Below are positions 9,996 to 21,748 of a stretch of 64,000 nucleotides of DNA, piece by piece. The translations under genes were made by a program, and so were the position numbers. Numbering within the stretch: the stretch's first letter is position 1; the number at the start of each line of letters is the position of its first letter. The stretch comes from Prostheceraeus crozeri (lineage: Eukaryota > Platyhelminthes > Polycladida > Euryleptidae), in the NCBI GenBank assembly GCA_907163375.1, contig CAJQUW010001629.1, positions 22,501-86,500 of the forward strand, in the 5' to 3' direction. A model generated the notes under the pieces. That model was given only the letters and a program-made list of their open reading frames with translations, had not been told where the DNA came from and searched no databases.

Positions 9996-10252
9996 CGTGA
10001 ATTAAAATTGAATGAGAAGCGCTACAATCTTCTGGCTTATATAGGGTTTTCAACAATGAATTGCTCAACAGCGAATCAGAATGCTTCAGGGATGGCAATC
10101 GACTGCATAACGTTCAAGTTGACTGATAGCAGATTCAACTTAATGATAGTATTCGCCAGTCTGAAGACTGCCCAGGGCAAACCGCGAGGAGGTTCTATCA
10201 AATCTTGCCCCATGGTGGCCCTTATCAGGGCCGGTGGTTCGTTCTCGGGGGT
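9570..10252. repeat. 143-bp direct repeat pair (9570-9712 and 10110-10252)
   Basis: The two segments are about 96% identical over 143 bp, at an offset of 540 bp. They carry the same minus-strand frame (TPENEPPALIRATMGQD, then PRGLPWAVFRLANTI). The sequences between and outside the copies differ, so this is a local duplication of one exon-sized piece and not of the whole gene. Confidence 0.8.
10036..10043 (-). promoter_or_regulatory. TATA box for the 9995 gene
   Basis: The minus strand reads CCTATATAAGCC, about 41-48 nt upstream of the ATG at 9995. That leaves room for a 5' UTR of only 10-20 nt. Confidence 0.45.
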
Positions 10253-10384
10253 CGTCATCTTACAGCCTACCGATTCTGCTGAGAGAGTCGTTGACTCTCT
10301 CCATGGTAGCAGTGTCGACTTCCATGCGAGTTGGCATGTGAGTGGAGGGTGGAATGTAGCGCCATTCCATTGGATTGGCAACAC
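10076..10384 (-). CDS. second copy of the unrecognised PENEPPALIRA protein
   Basis: A 102-codon minus-strand frame beginning MLPIQWNGATFHPPLTCQLA. It then shares the block TTPENEPPALIRATMGQDLI with 9521-9742 and ends VMQSIAIPEAF. Only the shared block is conserved; the flanks differ from the first copy. The family is not recognised. The repeat in two contexts suggests the block is a real domain or exon, not a chance frame. Confidence 0.35.
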   Translation of the reverse strand: MLPIQWNGATFHPPLTCQLAWKSTLLPWRESTTLSAESVGCKMTTPENEPPALIRATMGQDLIEPPRGLPWAVFRLANTIIKLNLLSVNLNVMQSIAIPEAF

Positions 10385-10433
10385 TTGCTGTCATCGCATT
10401 GCCAATCCGATCAAGATTGTTGTGGATATAAAA

Positions 10434-10664
10434 AAAAATTATATTGAATAAGACATATGGAAAAATGTCGTTTCGATTTAGGTATAGGGAGTTGGGAGCA
10501 AGGTGTGTTGGCAAGGCAAGGTTAATGGAGCAAGATCGCAACACTGCAACATTCTCCTTCCAAGACGGTGAGACACAATTCACAGATATGTGCTGATGTT
10601 TTCTCAAAATCATCTTTTTCATTTTCTTTCAATTGACGGCGACTTGTCGCCCACCGCTGAAAAG
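10434..10664. repeat. dispersed repeat, copy 1 (231 bp)
   Basis: Nearly identical to 17764-17996 in the same orientation. It begins aaaattatattgaataagac and ends in the palindromic ggcgacttgtcgcc plus caccgctgaaaag. On the minus strand both copies share a short frame (MILRKHQHISVNCVS). It could be part of an uncharacterised transposon or a short interspersed element; no poly(A) tail or target duplication is evident. Confidence 0.75.
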
Positions 10665-10711
10665 CGCCATTTTTCGACGGCGGCCATCTTGCGCTATCCA
10701 GTGGTGGAGTT

Positions 10712-13213
10712 TTACTTACTACTAACTACGATGTCTGGTTTAATGAAAGTTTTCTGAATTGGAATCCGAGGCTCTACACGGTACTCAACATTTTTCTTTG
10801 AAAGGGATTTAGAAATGCGATCTACAACCGAGTTGTGGCGCAGGACACGGAGTCCATGTGTCACATGACACCTTTGAATGACGTGAGCGACCGATTCAAC
10901 GTCGTTGTCACACCGGCGGCACCTGACGTCATTGGAGCGGCCACCCCTGGACGACCGGGTCTTCGTCGGGATGGCGTTGAATCGTACGTGGACCGCCTCA
11001 ATGAGACGCCGAGGGAAGGACTTGGAAGGGTCTCGGAACATGTGGACACTTGGCTCATTGAGATTCATGACACCTTTCCCGTCGACAGAATTAACCAATT
11101 GAGAGGCCCATTCGGCCCTCATCTCGTTCTTCGTACTAATAAGTGTTCTTGACTCTAATTGGTTTGGCGTCAAGGGAATGCACGCTACTCTGGCGGACGT
11201 ACCTACCTGCTGACGCAAGCAAGACACATCCACAGCGTCCTCCAACTTGGCGAACCTGTTCCTACGAAGGATAGGGATCCAAGAAAGGAGGCACTGGAAA
11301 CCAAGACCTCCCTTGCTCACTGACGCGTAAAAGCCTCCACTAGGGAAATCGTTTGGCAATCTGAGCCATTCCCGCAGGTGATGCCGAATGAGGTTATCAA
11401 TACCTTTTAAAGTATGCCGCGATACCTTCTCAAATGTGAGGCTATGAATCGTCCTGGGAACCAGATAATCTTTTAAAACACACCTTTTGGCCAACGTTGA
11501 GGTGAGACCTATCGAGGTTGTTGAGAAGCCTGCGGTAGGTGGAGATGTTATCACTTGAACAAATTCCCGATATGTTAAACGAGATTCCAAGGTACTTGAA
11601 GGTACCGTCCTCTTGTAGGGCGCTTAGCCTCCCAAACGATAGTTCTGAGGGATTCGAGTTGATGGCGGATCTGTTGGTCACATTGCGATCTATAATGAAA
11701 CTCTTCGCGCTGTTAATGCGTAATCCAGACGAATCGGCTGCCACCTTAAACGCCTCAACTTTGGCAAGTAGCATGTTACGGTCTGAGGCAAATAAAAATA
11801 CGTCGTCGGCATAGGCGATGTAGTGCAGCGTCTCCCCAAAAATTTTAATCCGAAATTCCGGCTTGGAGCAGGCCAAAATCTCCTGCCGAACACCTCTGAT
11901 GGGAGTAACCAATTTGTCCACGACTTGGATCTCACTGTCGCTATAAATCCGTTCGAGGTAATCAACTAGATGGGGTGGAATCCCGCAAGCGACCGCCGCC
12001 CTAAGGATCGTATCAAGAGAGACTGAGTCAAATGCCTTGTGGATATCAATGCAGGCCGCCGCGAAGGGGAATCCATCAGTCTTGGATTAAGCGAGTACAC
12101 AATGAAGCAGAGAGGAGGCCTCCAAAATGCCATCGCGAGATTGAAAAGCGAACTGGCATCTGTTCAGTTCAATATGCTTGGAGAGCCGAGTAGCCGAGAT
12201 ACGGTGGAAAATCCGCAGTATGAGGGAACTGATCGTAATTGGCCTAAATTCGGCTGGGGCAGAAGCGTTTTCCGTCTTCGGAATGAAGGTCACCCGACCG
12301 TAACTCAAATTGGGAGGGATTCTCCCCTCCAACAGGAAACAATTTAACAATGGTAATTCCAGGATGAGATCCGGGCCAATCCAGGATTATCCGGGCCCGG
12401 AGATGACTTGCCATTTACCTTCATTGCAGAAGCAATTTCAGATTGGAAGATAGGGGCAAGTAGGCTGACAATTGGAGACGCATCATCCACCGGCCTACTG
12501 TCAGGAACGGGTGGAACCGTGAACAAATTCCCCCAATAGTCGCTCATTTGAGGAGGAAGCTTGGTCTTTCCAACCCGGTCGATGCCATTGAGGGCCATTC
12601 TCGCAGCATCCTTCCTCTTTTTTGCCAAAGCTCTTGGAAAGCCTTGCGATTGGCGATATTAAAGTCTCTTTTCGAAATTTTCTCCCGGCAAGTATTGCTG
12701 GACGGCGCATCCGTTTCCAGACCACGGGGAACTGGGTCGTCAGATGACCCTGAGTAACCGGAATGGTACCGGACTCTGTTAAAACTGCAGTCCTGAGGGC
12801 AGGCATGATAGACAGAAGAGACGAATACTCAGGAAGACTATCGCAGCCGGAAAGAATGACTCTCCTCAACACGCTCTTAAAGTCGGTGACAGGCGTCCTC
12901 GGACCCTCAATACTGGCAGCTGCATCCATGGGGGTCGTAACAGTAGGGAGCCGTTGATCAGCAAGTTGAGAGGCAACAGCGGAAGTGGGACTCAGACCAG
13001 CAGGCTGCAAATCACTATCCCCAGTTGAGATAGGTGCGGGAGGCAGAGGCTGACAGTATCATTAATTGGCGCATAGTGTCTTGGAGCAGCAGGTTGAGAA
13101 GGGGCGTCGCTGTTATTGGCGAGGAGGCAGCGGCGGCGGTGTAACGTTAGACCAGCTCTACTCTTACAACTTTTGCCACAATCCAAACAAGTGTGCTCGC
13201 TGTTGGACGCCAT
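10712..13213 (-). pseudogene. R2 LINE copy C, nearly full ORF, 3' truncated
   Basis: The most complete R2 here. The ATG at 13213 starts MASNSEHTCLDCGKSC with a CCHC-type finger. The second finger region is lost. Then come the linker, the block ending YWGNLFTVPPVPDSRP (about 12540), and RT motifs (FIPKTENASAPAEFRPI, about 12300). GVRQ near 11895 is followed by a deletion of the usual GDPLSPLLFN segment, then YADD (11813-11802). The thumb (SKGGLGFQCLLSWIP) and CCHC motif (CRRCDNDVESVAHVIQRC) follow. The sequence stops at 10712 within the endonuclease start (FIKPDIVVSSK). It lies in about six frames, so it is dead. It is diverged from copies A, B and D. Confidence 0.88.
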
Positions 13214-14470
13214 GGCAGGAAAAAAAGGCAGCCGTGGAAACGGGAAACGGACACAGAAGGTCGCTGACACCAGAACCCCAAAAGACCCTAGGACAAAACA
13301 GTAACGAAAAAAAACCCTTCTGAAGGGTCAACCAAAAAAACCGAAAAACCGAAAGGAAAAGGGAGTGGACCGAAGCCCCAGGAACCGGCGGTAGCCCAGT
13401 GCCTCGATGGACAGTGATCACTGCACAAGTCCACTGAAGCTACCCCCGAGACAGAAAAAAAAAAAAGGACTTGCTCACTCCTCACATACTGGGTCGTCGC
13501 AAAAAAAAGGGTAACGTATTCGGGGAAGCACACAGGCGAGCCCCTAGCCCTGGAGAGAATAGAGGAGGTCAAACGAAAAGGAAGAGGGCGAAGCAAAAGG
13601 AAAGGATAACGCCGCAAGGAGAGAGAGAAACGAACGAAACTGAAACTGAAATAATCGTGAAAAAAAAAAAAAAAAAAAAAGAAGGTGAAAAGTAAGGAAC
13701 AGGGGTAGGGAAAAAAAACTCAAAAAACAGAACTCGGTGTCTGGATTGCCAAACAGTGACAGACAGACAGAAAACAACAAAAAACAGCGGCCAAAAAAAC
13801 GGAGAAGCAAAAAAGAAAAATGCATGTTGAAAAAAAAAGAGAGGATAATATATATACAACATTTTATACACTATTATATATAAAAAAAAAACAAAACACA
13901 ACAGGGCAAGGGCTAGCTAGTTCCAAAGCCGAAAGAGCCGAACACGCCGAAAAGGAGGAAGGAGCTACAGGGACCGAAGAGAGGAGCCGAGAGCGGATAC
14001 CTCAGAAGAAGAAACAAAAGAAAAAGAGGAGGGACAAGGCCGCCAAGAAAGGACTGCTAGAAAAAAAAAGAAAAAAACCGAGGCGGGCGCGCGGGCAGCA
14101 CTGAACCTCAGAATGACTCCAAGGGAGGAGGAGCAAAGCGGGAAAGAACAAAAGGGTCTGAGCCCCAACACAACCCCTCAAGGCGAAAAAATGCTCTAAG
14201 GAAAAAAGAGTGGAGTGACTGGCCGCCAGTGACAGTGTACGGAGAAAAATAAATCAAATAAAAGAAAAAACCAGAATTATATAACAACATAAGACGACAT
14301 CGAACACAACAGAGACGACAACAAGGACTCTCTAATTAGGGGGGGTGACGCACAATAACATAGACGGCAACAATAAATAAAAAAAGAGAGGGTGGAAATA
14401 ATTACACGGGAGTGGAGGCTGAAATACAGCGAGGTCGCTGAAAAGAAAAAAAAAAAAAAAAAAAAAATCG
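13214..14470 (-). other. R2 copy C leader and purine-rich flank
   Basis: 13214-13650 aligns with the copy B leader, including the cccttctgaaggg hairpin (near 13315) and the stem-loop at 13390-13444. Beyond 13650 the plus strand is A/G-rich with poly(A) runs at 13660-13680 and 14445-14467. Long frames in this part are low-complexity (Lys-rich or Phe-rich) and are not taken as genes. No 28S sequence is seen at this end. Confidence 0.55.
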
Positions 14471-15025
14471 AACTAATAAAAATGAGCTGAAAATCGACTT
14501 AAAAGCAGTAGCTAACCAAAAATTGAAAAATTTGCAATAGAAACGAAAAACTTAGATCCACAACGCGCAGTAATCAACGCGCTTGATCAAATATTAAATC
14601 GGATTTTCTGCTTAGCCGGCATATGTTGTCCACCGTGGGAAAAATGTGTTATAGATTAATTCGTGCTGTTGTAAATTATTGGGATGATAAAAGATACTAA
14701 GATGGTTGAAAATATCACCTGATTGATTCTTATAATAGAAGCTCGATCAAAACCTGTGTCATCTTACTATTTTTCAATTATGTTATATTCTGTATGGCCT
14801 ATTCCTTCTCTTATGTGCGTCAAACACATTCAATACTTTTTGCAATAAAAACTCTATTGTGCATTTCAGACCGCAATATTATTGTCTATCAAAGAGATAT
14901 CATAAATGGGAACTGATTGAAACTGACCAAACTAGCACAATTGATGGTAGAGGAACAATTACGACAGTTCTGTAGGCTGACATCTGCTGATGAGGTGAGT
15001 CTTTAAATTATGTGATTCTTTGCCA
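14471..15025. other. nothing recognised
   Basis: AT-rich sequence with no credible gene, RNA or repeat ends. Confidence 0.5.
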
Positions 15026-15345
15026 CTGCCTCCGAATGTTTTGGGTTTAGCAGCATTGAGTTTTTCTGCTGTTAATCCTTGGAGCATTTCGTAGCATGAT
15101 GACAGCAATCAACAGTTATAATGTATGAATATGTAGGGCAATTCTTGTCACTGCCTCCGAATGTTTTGGCTTTAGCAGCATTGAGTTTTTCTGCTGTTAA
15201 TCCTTGGAGCATTTCGTAGCATGATGACAGCAATCAACAGTTATAATGTATGAATATGTAGGGCAATTCTTGTCACTGCCTCCGAATGTTTTGGCTTTAG
15301 CAGCATTGAGTTTTTCTGCTGTTAATCCTTGGAGCATTTCGCAGC
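15026..15345. repeat. 125-bp tandem repeat, about 2.6 units
   Basis: Units start at 15026, 15151 and 15276 (each ctgcctccgaatgttttgg) and are nearly identical. The last unit is partial (about 70 bp). A frame open over the third unit is a by-product of the repeat. Confidence 0.95.
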
Positions 15346-15876
15346 AGGATGACTTCGATCAACAATATATTCAATTAATATCAACGGTAAATTTCATCAA
15401 TGTTTTGCTACGGCGTAGGTTAACTGTAATTTTATCAATAGAATGTGAGCGGTCTGCGAACCCACTTTATGCGTCAAGATCAAACCCACAAATTTTATGA
15501 TGTGTAAATTATGCATGTTATAATTATAATGCAATATATTTACACATCGTTACATTTTCATAATATTCTCATGTATTGTCATTTGAACATAACATTTTTT
15601 GGAATGTTCTTATAGCAAATTCACGACATTTTGCTGAACAGTTTTAGAATGTTTTTTGTTGGGAATTCACGTAAGAGTTGTGCAAGATAATATCAGAGAG
15701 AAATTTGAAACAATTTATTAGAATTTTGCCAAATAATTTGCTATTTGCTAAAAATTGGCAAATCATCAGATATGTTAGATAAATATTTGATAAAATTTTA
15801 GTAGAAGTTTAGTAAAATGTTCTCAAGTATTTGCTAAATATTTAACAAAAGCATCTGGTGTGTTCGTTCATCTGGT
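15346..15876. other. nothing recognised
   Basis: AT-rich, with frequent aaatatttgctaaat-like words of the kind also seen at 18850-19000 and 19870-20000. Probably old repeat sequence. Confidence 0.4.
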
Positions 15877-16962
15877 GGGATTCATTGTCATATTAAACAT
15901 CACTACCATATTTCCACTACAAATAAGGCCATAATGCTTCATATAATATAAAGGTAGCTAAATATTCACTTATGCGAATGACGAAAGTGTCTGGAATGGT
16001 AATATACTAATATTATGTATTATAAAATTAATTAATGAATTAATTCTGAATATCATTAAAATACCATATCATCTGTTCGAGTTAAAATACATAAATTATA
16101 AAAAGCAACACATTTTATATTAAAGAAAAAGAAAAAGGAATATGGTTAAAAAATGGGTAAAGGGAAGCAGTCCTTGAATAGCTCCTTGAAGTTGTTCTAG
16201 CAACTGATCAATATCATCCCATGTAACCTTCGGACGCAGTCGCACTTTTTTCGTCTTTTTGTTCGAATCTGCAAAGAAAAGAGTAAAACATCATTAATAC
16301 ACCATAAACGTCATAAATCAGTATGGAATATTCATATTACTGAGTGATTAATTTTCCACGTAGCTCACGCTGTAATAATTCATGTATAATTCATGGGATT
16401 AATTTACATTTTTGGTATAACAATGAAAATTTACAAGAATAATTGTAATTTCAACTACAAATTTTAATATTTTTCTAGCACACTCGTTCCCATACGATAT
16501 TGTCGATGTGGAATCATGCATTATATAGTCAATAAAATCACAATACTATTAAAAATTCTTGACTCGTAAGTCCAATTATATATTATCTTGATTTTTCTGT
16601 GTATGAATGAATAATAGTAATTCATATAGTGTAATTGTGTAATAATGTGTAATTCTATTATAACATGAAATTATGTCAGCGTGAATTATTACAGCGAGAG
16701 CTATATTCCTTCTTACTTCTTTTTTTTAATATAAAATGTGTTGTTTTTTATAATTTATGTATTTTAACTCGAACAGGTTTTAATGATATTCAGAATTAAT
16801 TCATTAATTAATTTTATAATACATAATATTAGTATATTACCATTCCAGACACTTTCGTCATTCGCATGAGTGAATATTTAGCTACCTTTATATTATATGA
16901 AGCATTATGGCCTTATTTGTAGTGGAAATATGGTAGTGATGTTTAATATGACGATAAATCCC
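15877..16962. mobile_element. 1.1-kb inverted-repeat (foldback-like) element
   Basis: The left arm, 15877-16144, is the reverse complement of the right arm, about 16702-16962 (for example catattaaacatcactacca on the left and its complement on the right), with a spacer of about 560 bp. Arms of more than 260 bp and the lack of a coding frame fit a non-autonomous DNA transposon or foldback element. The spacer ends are also partly complementary. Target duplications are not clear. Confidence 0.75.
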
Positions 16963-17108
16963 AAACATATGTCGATAAGGAATATCGAGTTTAACATTCC
17001 GGACACTTTCGTCATTTATATGAGTGGAATCCCGAAGGTTTTTTCCGTGGTTCCTGAATCCTGCGATACATATATCAAAATCCCTCTGTGTTTTTTTCGC
17101 TTTCCGTA

Positions 17109-17435
17109 TTTTCGTCATTCCTACAAGTGGAATCCCAAAGGTTTTTTCCGTGGGATTCCTGCGCGAGATGATACATAAATCCCTCATTCCACTGCTGTTT
17201 TCCACTCGTCCGTGAGATTTTCGTCATTCCTACAAGTGGAATCCCAAAGGTTTTTTCCGTGGGATTCCAGCGCGAGATGATACATAAATCCCTCATTCCA
17301 CTGCTGTTTTCCACTCGTCCGTGGGATTTTCGTCATTCCTACAAGTGGAATCCCAAAGGTTTTTTCCGTGGGATTCCTGCGCGAGATGATACATAAATCC
17401 CTCATTCCACTGCTGTTTTCCACTCGTCCGTGGGA
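17109..17435. repeat. 109-bp tandem repeat, three units
   Basis: Units start at 17109, 17218 and 17327 (ttttcgtcattcctacaagt) and are almost identical. A diverged relative of the unit lies just upstream (16990-17100), and a similar phrase (actttcgtcatt) occurs inside the arms of the neighbouring inverted-repeat element. The array may therefore derive from that family's subterminal sequence. Confidence 0.92.
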
Positions 17436-17763
17436 TATACCGCCTGGTATTTCCCAGCATTTAGTGGAATAGTTAACAGTGGATTAGATGGGATTCAGCC
17501 ACGCTTGTGTCGATGAATACCAATACAATCCGACATTATCATTCCGTATAGCCTTGTACGACGAATCCCACATCGATTTCAGGGATTCCAGGTATAATTG
17601 TACGAATTGTACTCACACATGGTCAAACATGTTCTACGGATTGCGGGAATTCTAGGTACAATTGTGCGACAAATCCCACATCGTCCAACAATCGATTTCA
17701 GGGATTCCATGTATAGGTCATACCGGAAAAAACCGCCGTTATGAAATAAAACTATTGAATATG
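17436..17763. other. AT-rich spacer with short internal repeats
   Basis: Holds two related phrases (gacgaatcccacatcg and gacaaatcccacatcg) and twice aatcgatttcagggattcca or a close variant. These look like a decayed duplication. No gene is seen. Confidence 0.4.
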
Positions 17764-17996
17764 AAAAAATTATATTGAATAAGACATGAAAAAATGTCGT
17801 TTCGATTTAGGTATAGGGAGTTGGGAGCAAGGTCTGTTGGCAAGGCAAGGTTAATGGAGCAAGATTGCAACACTGCAACATTCTCCTTCCAAGACGTTGA
17901 GACACAATTCACAGATATGTGCTGATGTTTTCTCAAAATCATCTTTTTCATTTTCTTCTTTCAATTGACGGCGACTTGTCGCCCACCGCTGAAAAG
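17764..17996. repeat. dispersed repeat, copy 2 (233 bp)
   Basis: Second copy of the repeat at 10434-10664, in the same orientation and differing at a handful of bases. Flanking sequences are unrelated, which fits mobilisation or duplication of a defined unit. Confidence 0.75.
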
Positions 17997-18328
17997 AGAA
18001 ACAAACATTTTACTTCTCTCAGAAAGACTTAAGCATTTTCGTGGTCTTTTCTAACCACTTTTCTAACCATTTTGAAAAGAAGCTGTACCACTTTATTTAG
18101 TTAGAGACACCCTGTTAATAATGATATTTTGTTGACAATGATCAAAATAGCCGATTTGTGTAATGCAACCGTTTTTATGAAACTGATATCATGAATTTTG
18201 AACACGTTGATTTTAGAATTCAATTTTTCAAGGAGCCAAAATTTCGTAATTTTTTATCTAGTTCTGCAACTAAAGCCGTCAAGGTGGATTAACTTTTAGG
18301 ATTTTTATTTGGGTATGCCGCGAAACTT

Positions 18329-18849
18329 GATGACACAGACCTCCAGGCTGTTAGCTTCATGGATTTAAAGAAGAAGCAGTTCATTTCAACATGCTCTACT
18401 GCGATCGCTGGAAATCCCAGGAAAACAAAGCATCACGGTGAGATACCAGACCGCAGGTAGCCGAGAAAAATTTGAAGTATTGTTCTTCGATCGATGTATT
18501 CAATCACTTCAGAACCGGTGCTTTAGGATTCGAAGACGTCAAAACACACTCACCGTATATACGCCAGGCATGTGGTGTTCTGGGATTCATTTTTACTAAT
18601 TCCTTCTTGGTGTATAGATATTTTAAGCCTGGACAATCTGAATTGACTCATGCCGACTTCAAAATGAATTTAGCAAACAGTCTTCTCCATTTCACTATGA
18701 TCAAAGTTGGAAATGAGACAAGAAGAGATTCTCTGAACGTTCCTCAAGATCTGATGCAGAGCTCTCATCGGCCAGCTCCCCGAGAAAAAAACTTATCAAC
18801 TTTACCAAATATTTGGTATTTATTTGGAAAATTTATAAGATTTGAATAA
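18329..18849 (+). pseudogene. piggyBac-type transposase C-terminal fragment
   Basis: The first part (18329-18457) reads AVSFMDLKKKQFISTC, resembling the piggyBac segment before the last catalytic region. In another frame, from 18472, it reads SIDVFNHFRTGALGFEDV, then VLGFIFTNSFLVYRYFKPGQ and LTHADFKMNLANSLL. This matches the conserved C-terminal piggyBac pattern (VDxFNQ..., a long hydrophobic helix with TNSF, then DFRLNLAxxLI). One frame change and loss of the N-terminal two thirds make it a relic. TTAA-flanked ends were not found. Confidence 0.6.
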
Positions 18850-20000
18850 TTTAACAAACGTTTTGGAAATTTAACAAATTTAGGAAATGTGTAACAATTG
18901 CCTAACAAGTATTTGCTTCATTTTGTATGTAAGTCGATATTAACAAATTTTGCGAAATTTAGAAAACGTTTATCAAATGCCTAGGTAATAGTTGTTTGGT
19001 TATCCAAACAAACGATTTTTTTGCATTTACTAAGTTTGATGAAAGAAAAATCTTGCAATAGGCAGGATCCGCTTATGAGTAACTGTCGTAAAAGGCGGTT
19101 TTAATTGCATGGTGATTTCAATGTGCGGTAACTTCACCCGTACAATTTTTTGAACTCATGCATATCACAAGGATGATCATCAGCTCTCAGCTCTGTACTA
19201 TATCACAGTTTTGCGTCGTTGATAACTGGCTGATTTTTTTTTGCCATCAAATTTAATTAAATGATTGAATAATGGAATAATTGTCAGGAAACTGTTGATA
19301 TTTTTCTATGATGGCACCAACAATCTCTTTCTCACTCACTCACTCGTTCCCCTTTCTTCTTCTACTCATTTTTCATCATCTTTCACATTCACTACATGTA
19401 CACTGTAGCTACAATAGCAACAACATCAGTCATATATTTTCATTATTAAGGGAGCCTAAGCAGTTCTATCGGCACACATTTTGCTTCTCAAATTAAAGCA
19501 TTTATTGAGGTTCTGGTTGGAAGGATTTTCAAATGAAGAATGATCAAATACGGATAGAGAAATTTCCTTTATGTTGATAAAAGTGATATTCATAAAAGTT
19601 ATTTGTATTTGTGTGTGTCCTTCTGCTGTTTACTTTGGGGAGCAGGGCTCAGGTTTTGTAATCTCTATGAATGTTATCGTACAAAGCATAATTTTAGCAA
19701 GATCAGTCATTTTATTCTAGTCATGCAGTTTTATATGCCGTACGGATTTTGAACGATTTTGAGCATGAATAATTCGAGCAGAGCGTTTTACTAGCTATCT
19801 TTTTGCCGAATTATGATTGTTTTGGTTTTCTATTTGATAAATATAAAACATTTCATACAAGAAGATATTTTTCATGAATTCAAATTTGCAAATGTTTCGT
19901 AATCGCCTATGAAGTAGGATAAAATTTGCTTATTATTTACTAAACATATTATAAAAGCTAGAAATAATTTGCTAAATGTTTTGTAAAAGTTTTGCCAACT
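18850..20000. other. no gene seen
   Basis: AT-rich, with many (T)GCAAAT/AAATTTGC-like words. A small frame at 19308-19496 is low-complexity and not taken. Confidence 0.45.
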
Positions 20001-20216
20001 ACGGACGGATTGGAACGGGTGGAAAGTGGGGATTTACAATCGCTTGTAACGAACGTCCCGTGATTCCACTACGGACGGATTGGAACGGGTGGAAAGCGGG
20101 GATTTACAATCGCTTGTAGCGAACGTCCTGTGATTCCACAAAGTACAGATTGGAGGAACGGGTGGAAAGTGGGGATTTACAATCGCTTGTAACGAACGTC
20201 CCGTGGTTCGTAACTG
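20001..20216. repeat. 70-bp tandem repeat made of MITE ends
   Basis: Units start at 20001, 20071 and 20141. Each contains ggaacgggtggaaag, ggggatttacaatcgcttgt and cgaacgtcc-gtgattcca. The same sequence forms the inverted ends of the MITEs at 21830-22158 and 24389-24716, so this is a tandem array of transposon termini without the interior. Confidence 0.85.
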
Positions 20217-21748
20217 TTGGTCGAAGCACATTCAAGATTGGACTTCCCCCAAAACGAAGTCAAAAACGAGTTTAAATAGACTTTCCCTGACTCTTCTATT
20301 ATACAAATTACGTGATTTATTTGGCTGATAATAAGCCTACTCGGAAACCTGTCGGTACATTGATTGAGATTTCACAGATATGTAAACAGAGATATATTTA
20401 GAAGAATCGGTGTTTTTCTTTTCGGATATATTGTGGGGTACTTAGCCATTTTACGTACCAAAAACGAAGTATGAGTACATTTGTCAAGATGCTTAAAATA
20501 AAGAACTTTTACCATCTGATTACTATGTGAACTAGAATAATATTTGTGATGTCAGTTATCAATCATAACTTTTCCTAATCACTGAGGATTTATTCAAGTT
20601 GTGTAGCACAACTAACATGCAGTATATTTAGGTAAATATGTTATAAAAGCCCTTGTGGTAACTAGGCCGGGTACTACGCTATAGAAAGTTTATAGAAAAT
20701 TATAGGTTTATAGCCACCAGGTATAACCGATATAATGCAACAATTGCGAAAGCATATCATACACATTAAAAATAGCAAGTTTAGCTATCACTTTGGTGTC
20801 GCGCCTACACTTTGGTATATATTATCTAAAAAGAGAAAAGTGCTTAATATTAAGCACTTTTCTCATATTTAACCAGCGACAGCGGCTACGAAATGTATTC
20901 AATTTTAATTACGCTTACATATGTTTCTATGAACACACATTCCATCAATCTGTACTAATCCCAACGGCTTGGCGTCTTTAAAACACAATAATGTCGATAA
21001 AAAAACATTTTTTCATTGAACAAAATATGTCAAAAATTAGCATAAAAATGGAAAATTTTCACATTTTGAAGTCCCCCAAGCTTCTATAACCTCTATCTTC
21101 TGATTTTTCATCGCATTTCACGTATTACGGTGCTATTCAATATTCATAGACTGTCAAATAAAAAAAACAGTATGGCTTTTAAAAAATGAAAATTTTCTGA
21201 TATTTTCAAAAATAATTTTTTGTTCAAAGTGATGTCAAACAAAAAGCAAGACCGATAAGAGGACTCCAAATTAGGATGTATTATACTTGAACGTAATGAT
21301 TACAGTTGTGGAGTTGTCGGATAGTTTTCTGTGTGATGAATAATAAATAATATCCATTTTCTAAAAGTGTGAAGAGTGCTTAAAATTAAGCATTAATGCT
21401 TAAAATTAAGCACTTGGTCAATTTATCATTAAGTCTGATAGCGTGAAGTGGGGATTTACAATCACTTGTAACAGAAAATGTAATCCTGGAACAGGATTTT
21501 TTTACGGAATGTATAAGGAAATGTGTAGATAGCTTCATTAACTATTATACCTCATTATTAGTTGAAATTTAATAGCCGTATTTGACGGTCTCAAAAATTT
21601 GGTGTTTATTGCAATAATTGCATGGTCTCAAGCGTCAATGAAAAGGTCAATCCAATTCAACGCTTGGTGTCGAAGAAGAGGCGATATCAGCTCAGCGGCT
21701 TTGATCTCGATCTCACCTTCATTACCAACAATATTATAGCCAATATTT
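20217..21748. other. no gene seen
   Basis: AT-rich intergenic DNA. Near 20840-20870 and 21380-21410 are short inverted or direct repeats of ttaagcac/gtgcttaa. A lone MITE-end phrase occurs near 21445. No coding sequence is seen. Confidence 0.45.

Noticed and set aside
13471-14290. Long Lys/Glu-rich plus-strand and Phe-rich minus-strand frames
   Set aside because: Low-complexity A/G-rich R2 leader sequence; composition alone explains the open frames.
15026-15345. Repeats with regular spacing as a CRISPR array
   Set aside because: Units are 125-bp tandem copies without unique spacers, in clearly eukaryotic DNA.
17075-17423. Minus-strand frames MENSSGMRDLCIIS... as a protein
   Set aside because: They are translations of the 109-bp tandem repeat and recur once per unit.
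20001-20216. Repeat-spacer look of the 70-bp units
   Set aside because: The whole 70-bp unit is repeated, including the supposed spacer, and it matches MITE ends.
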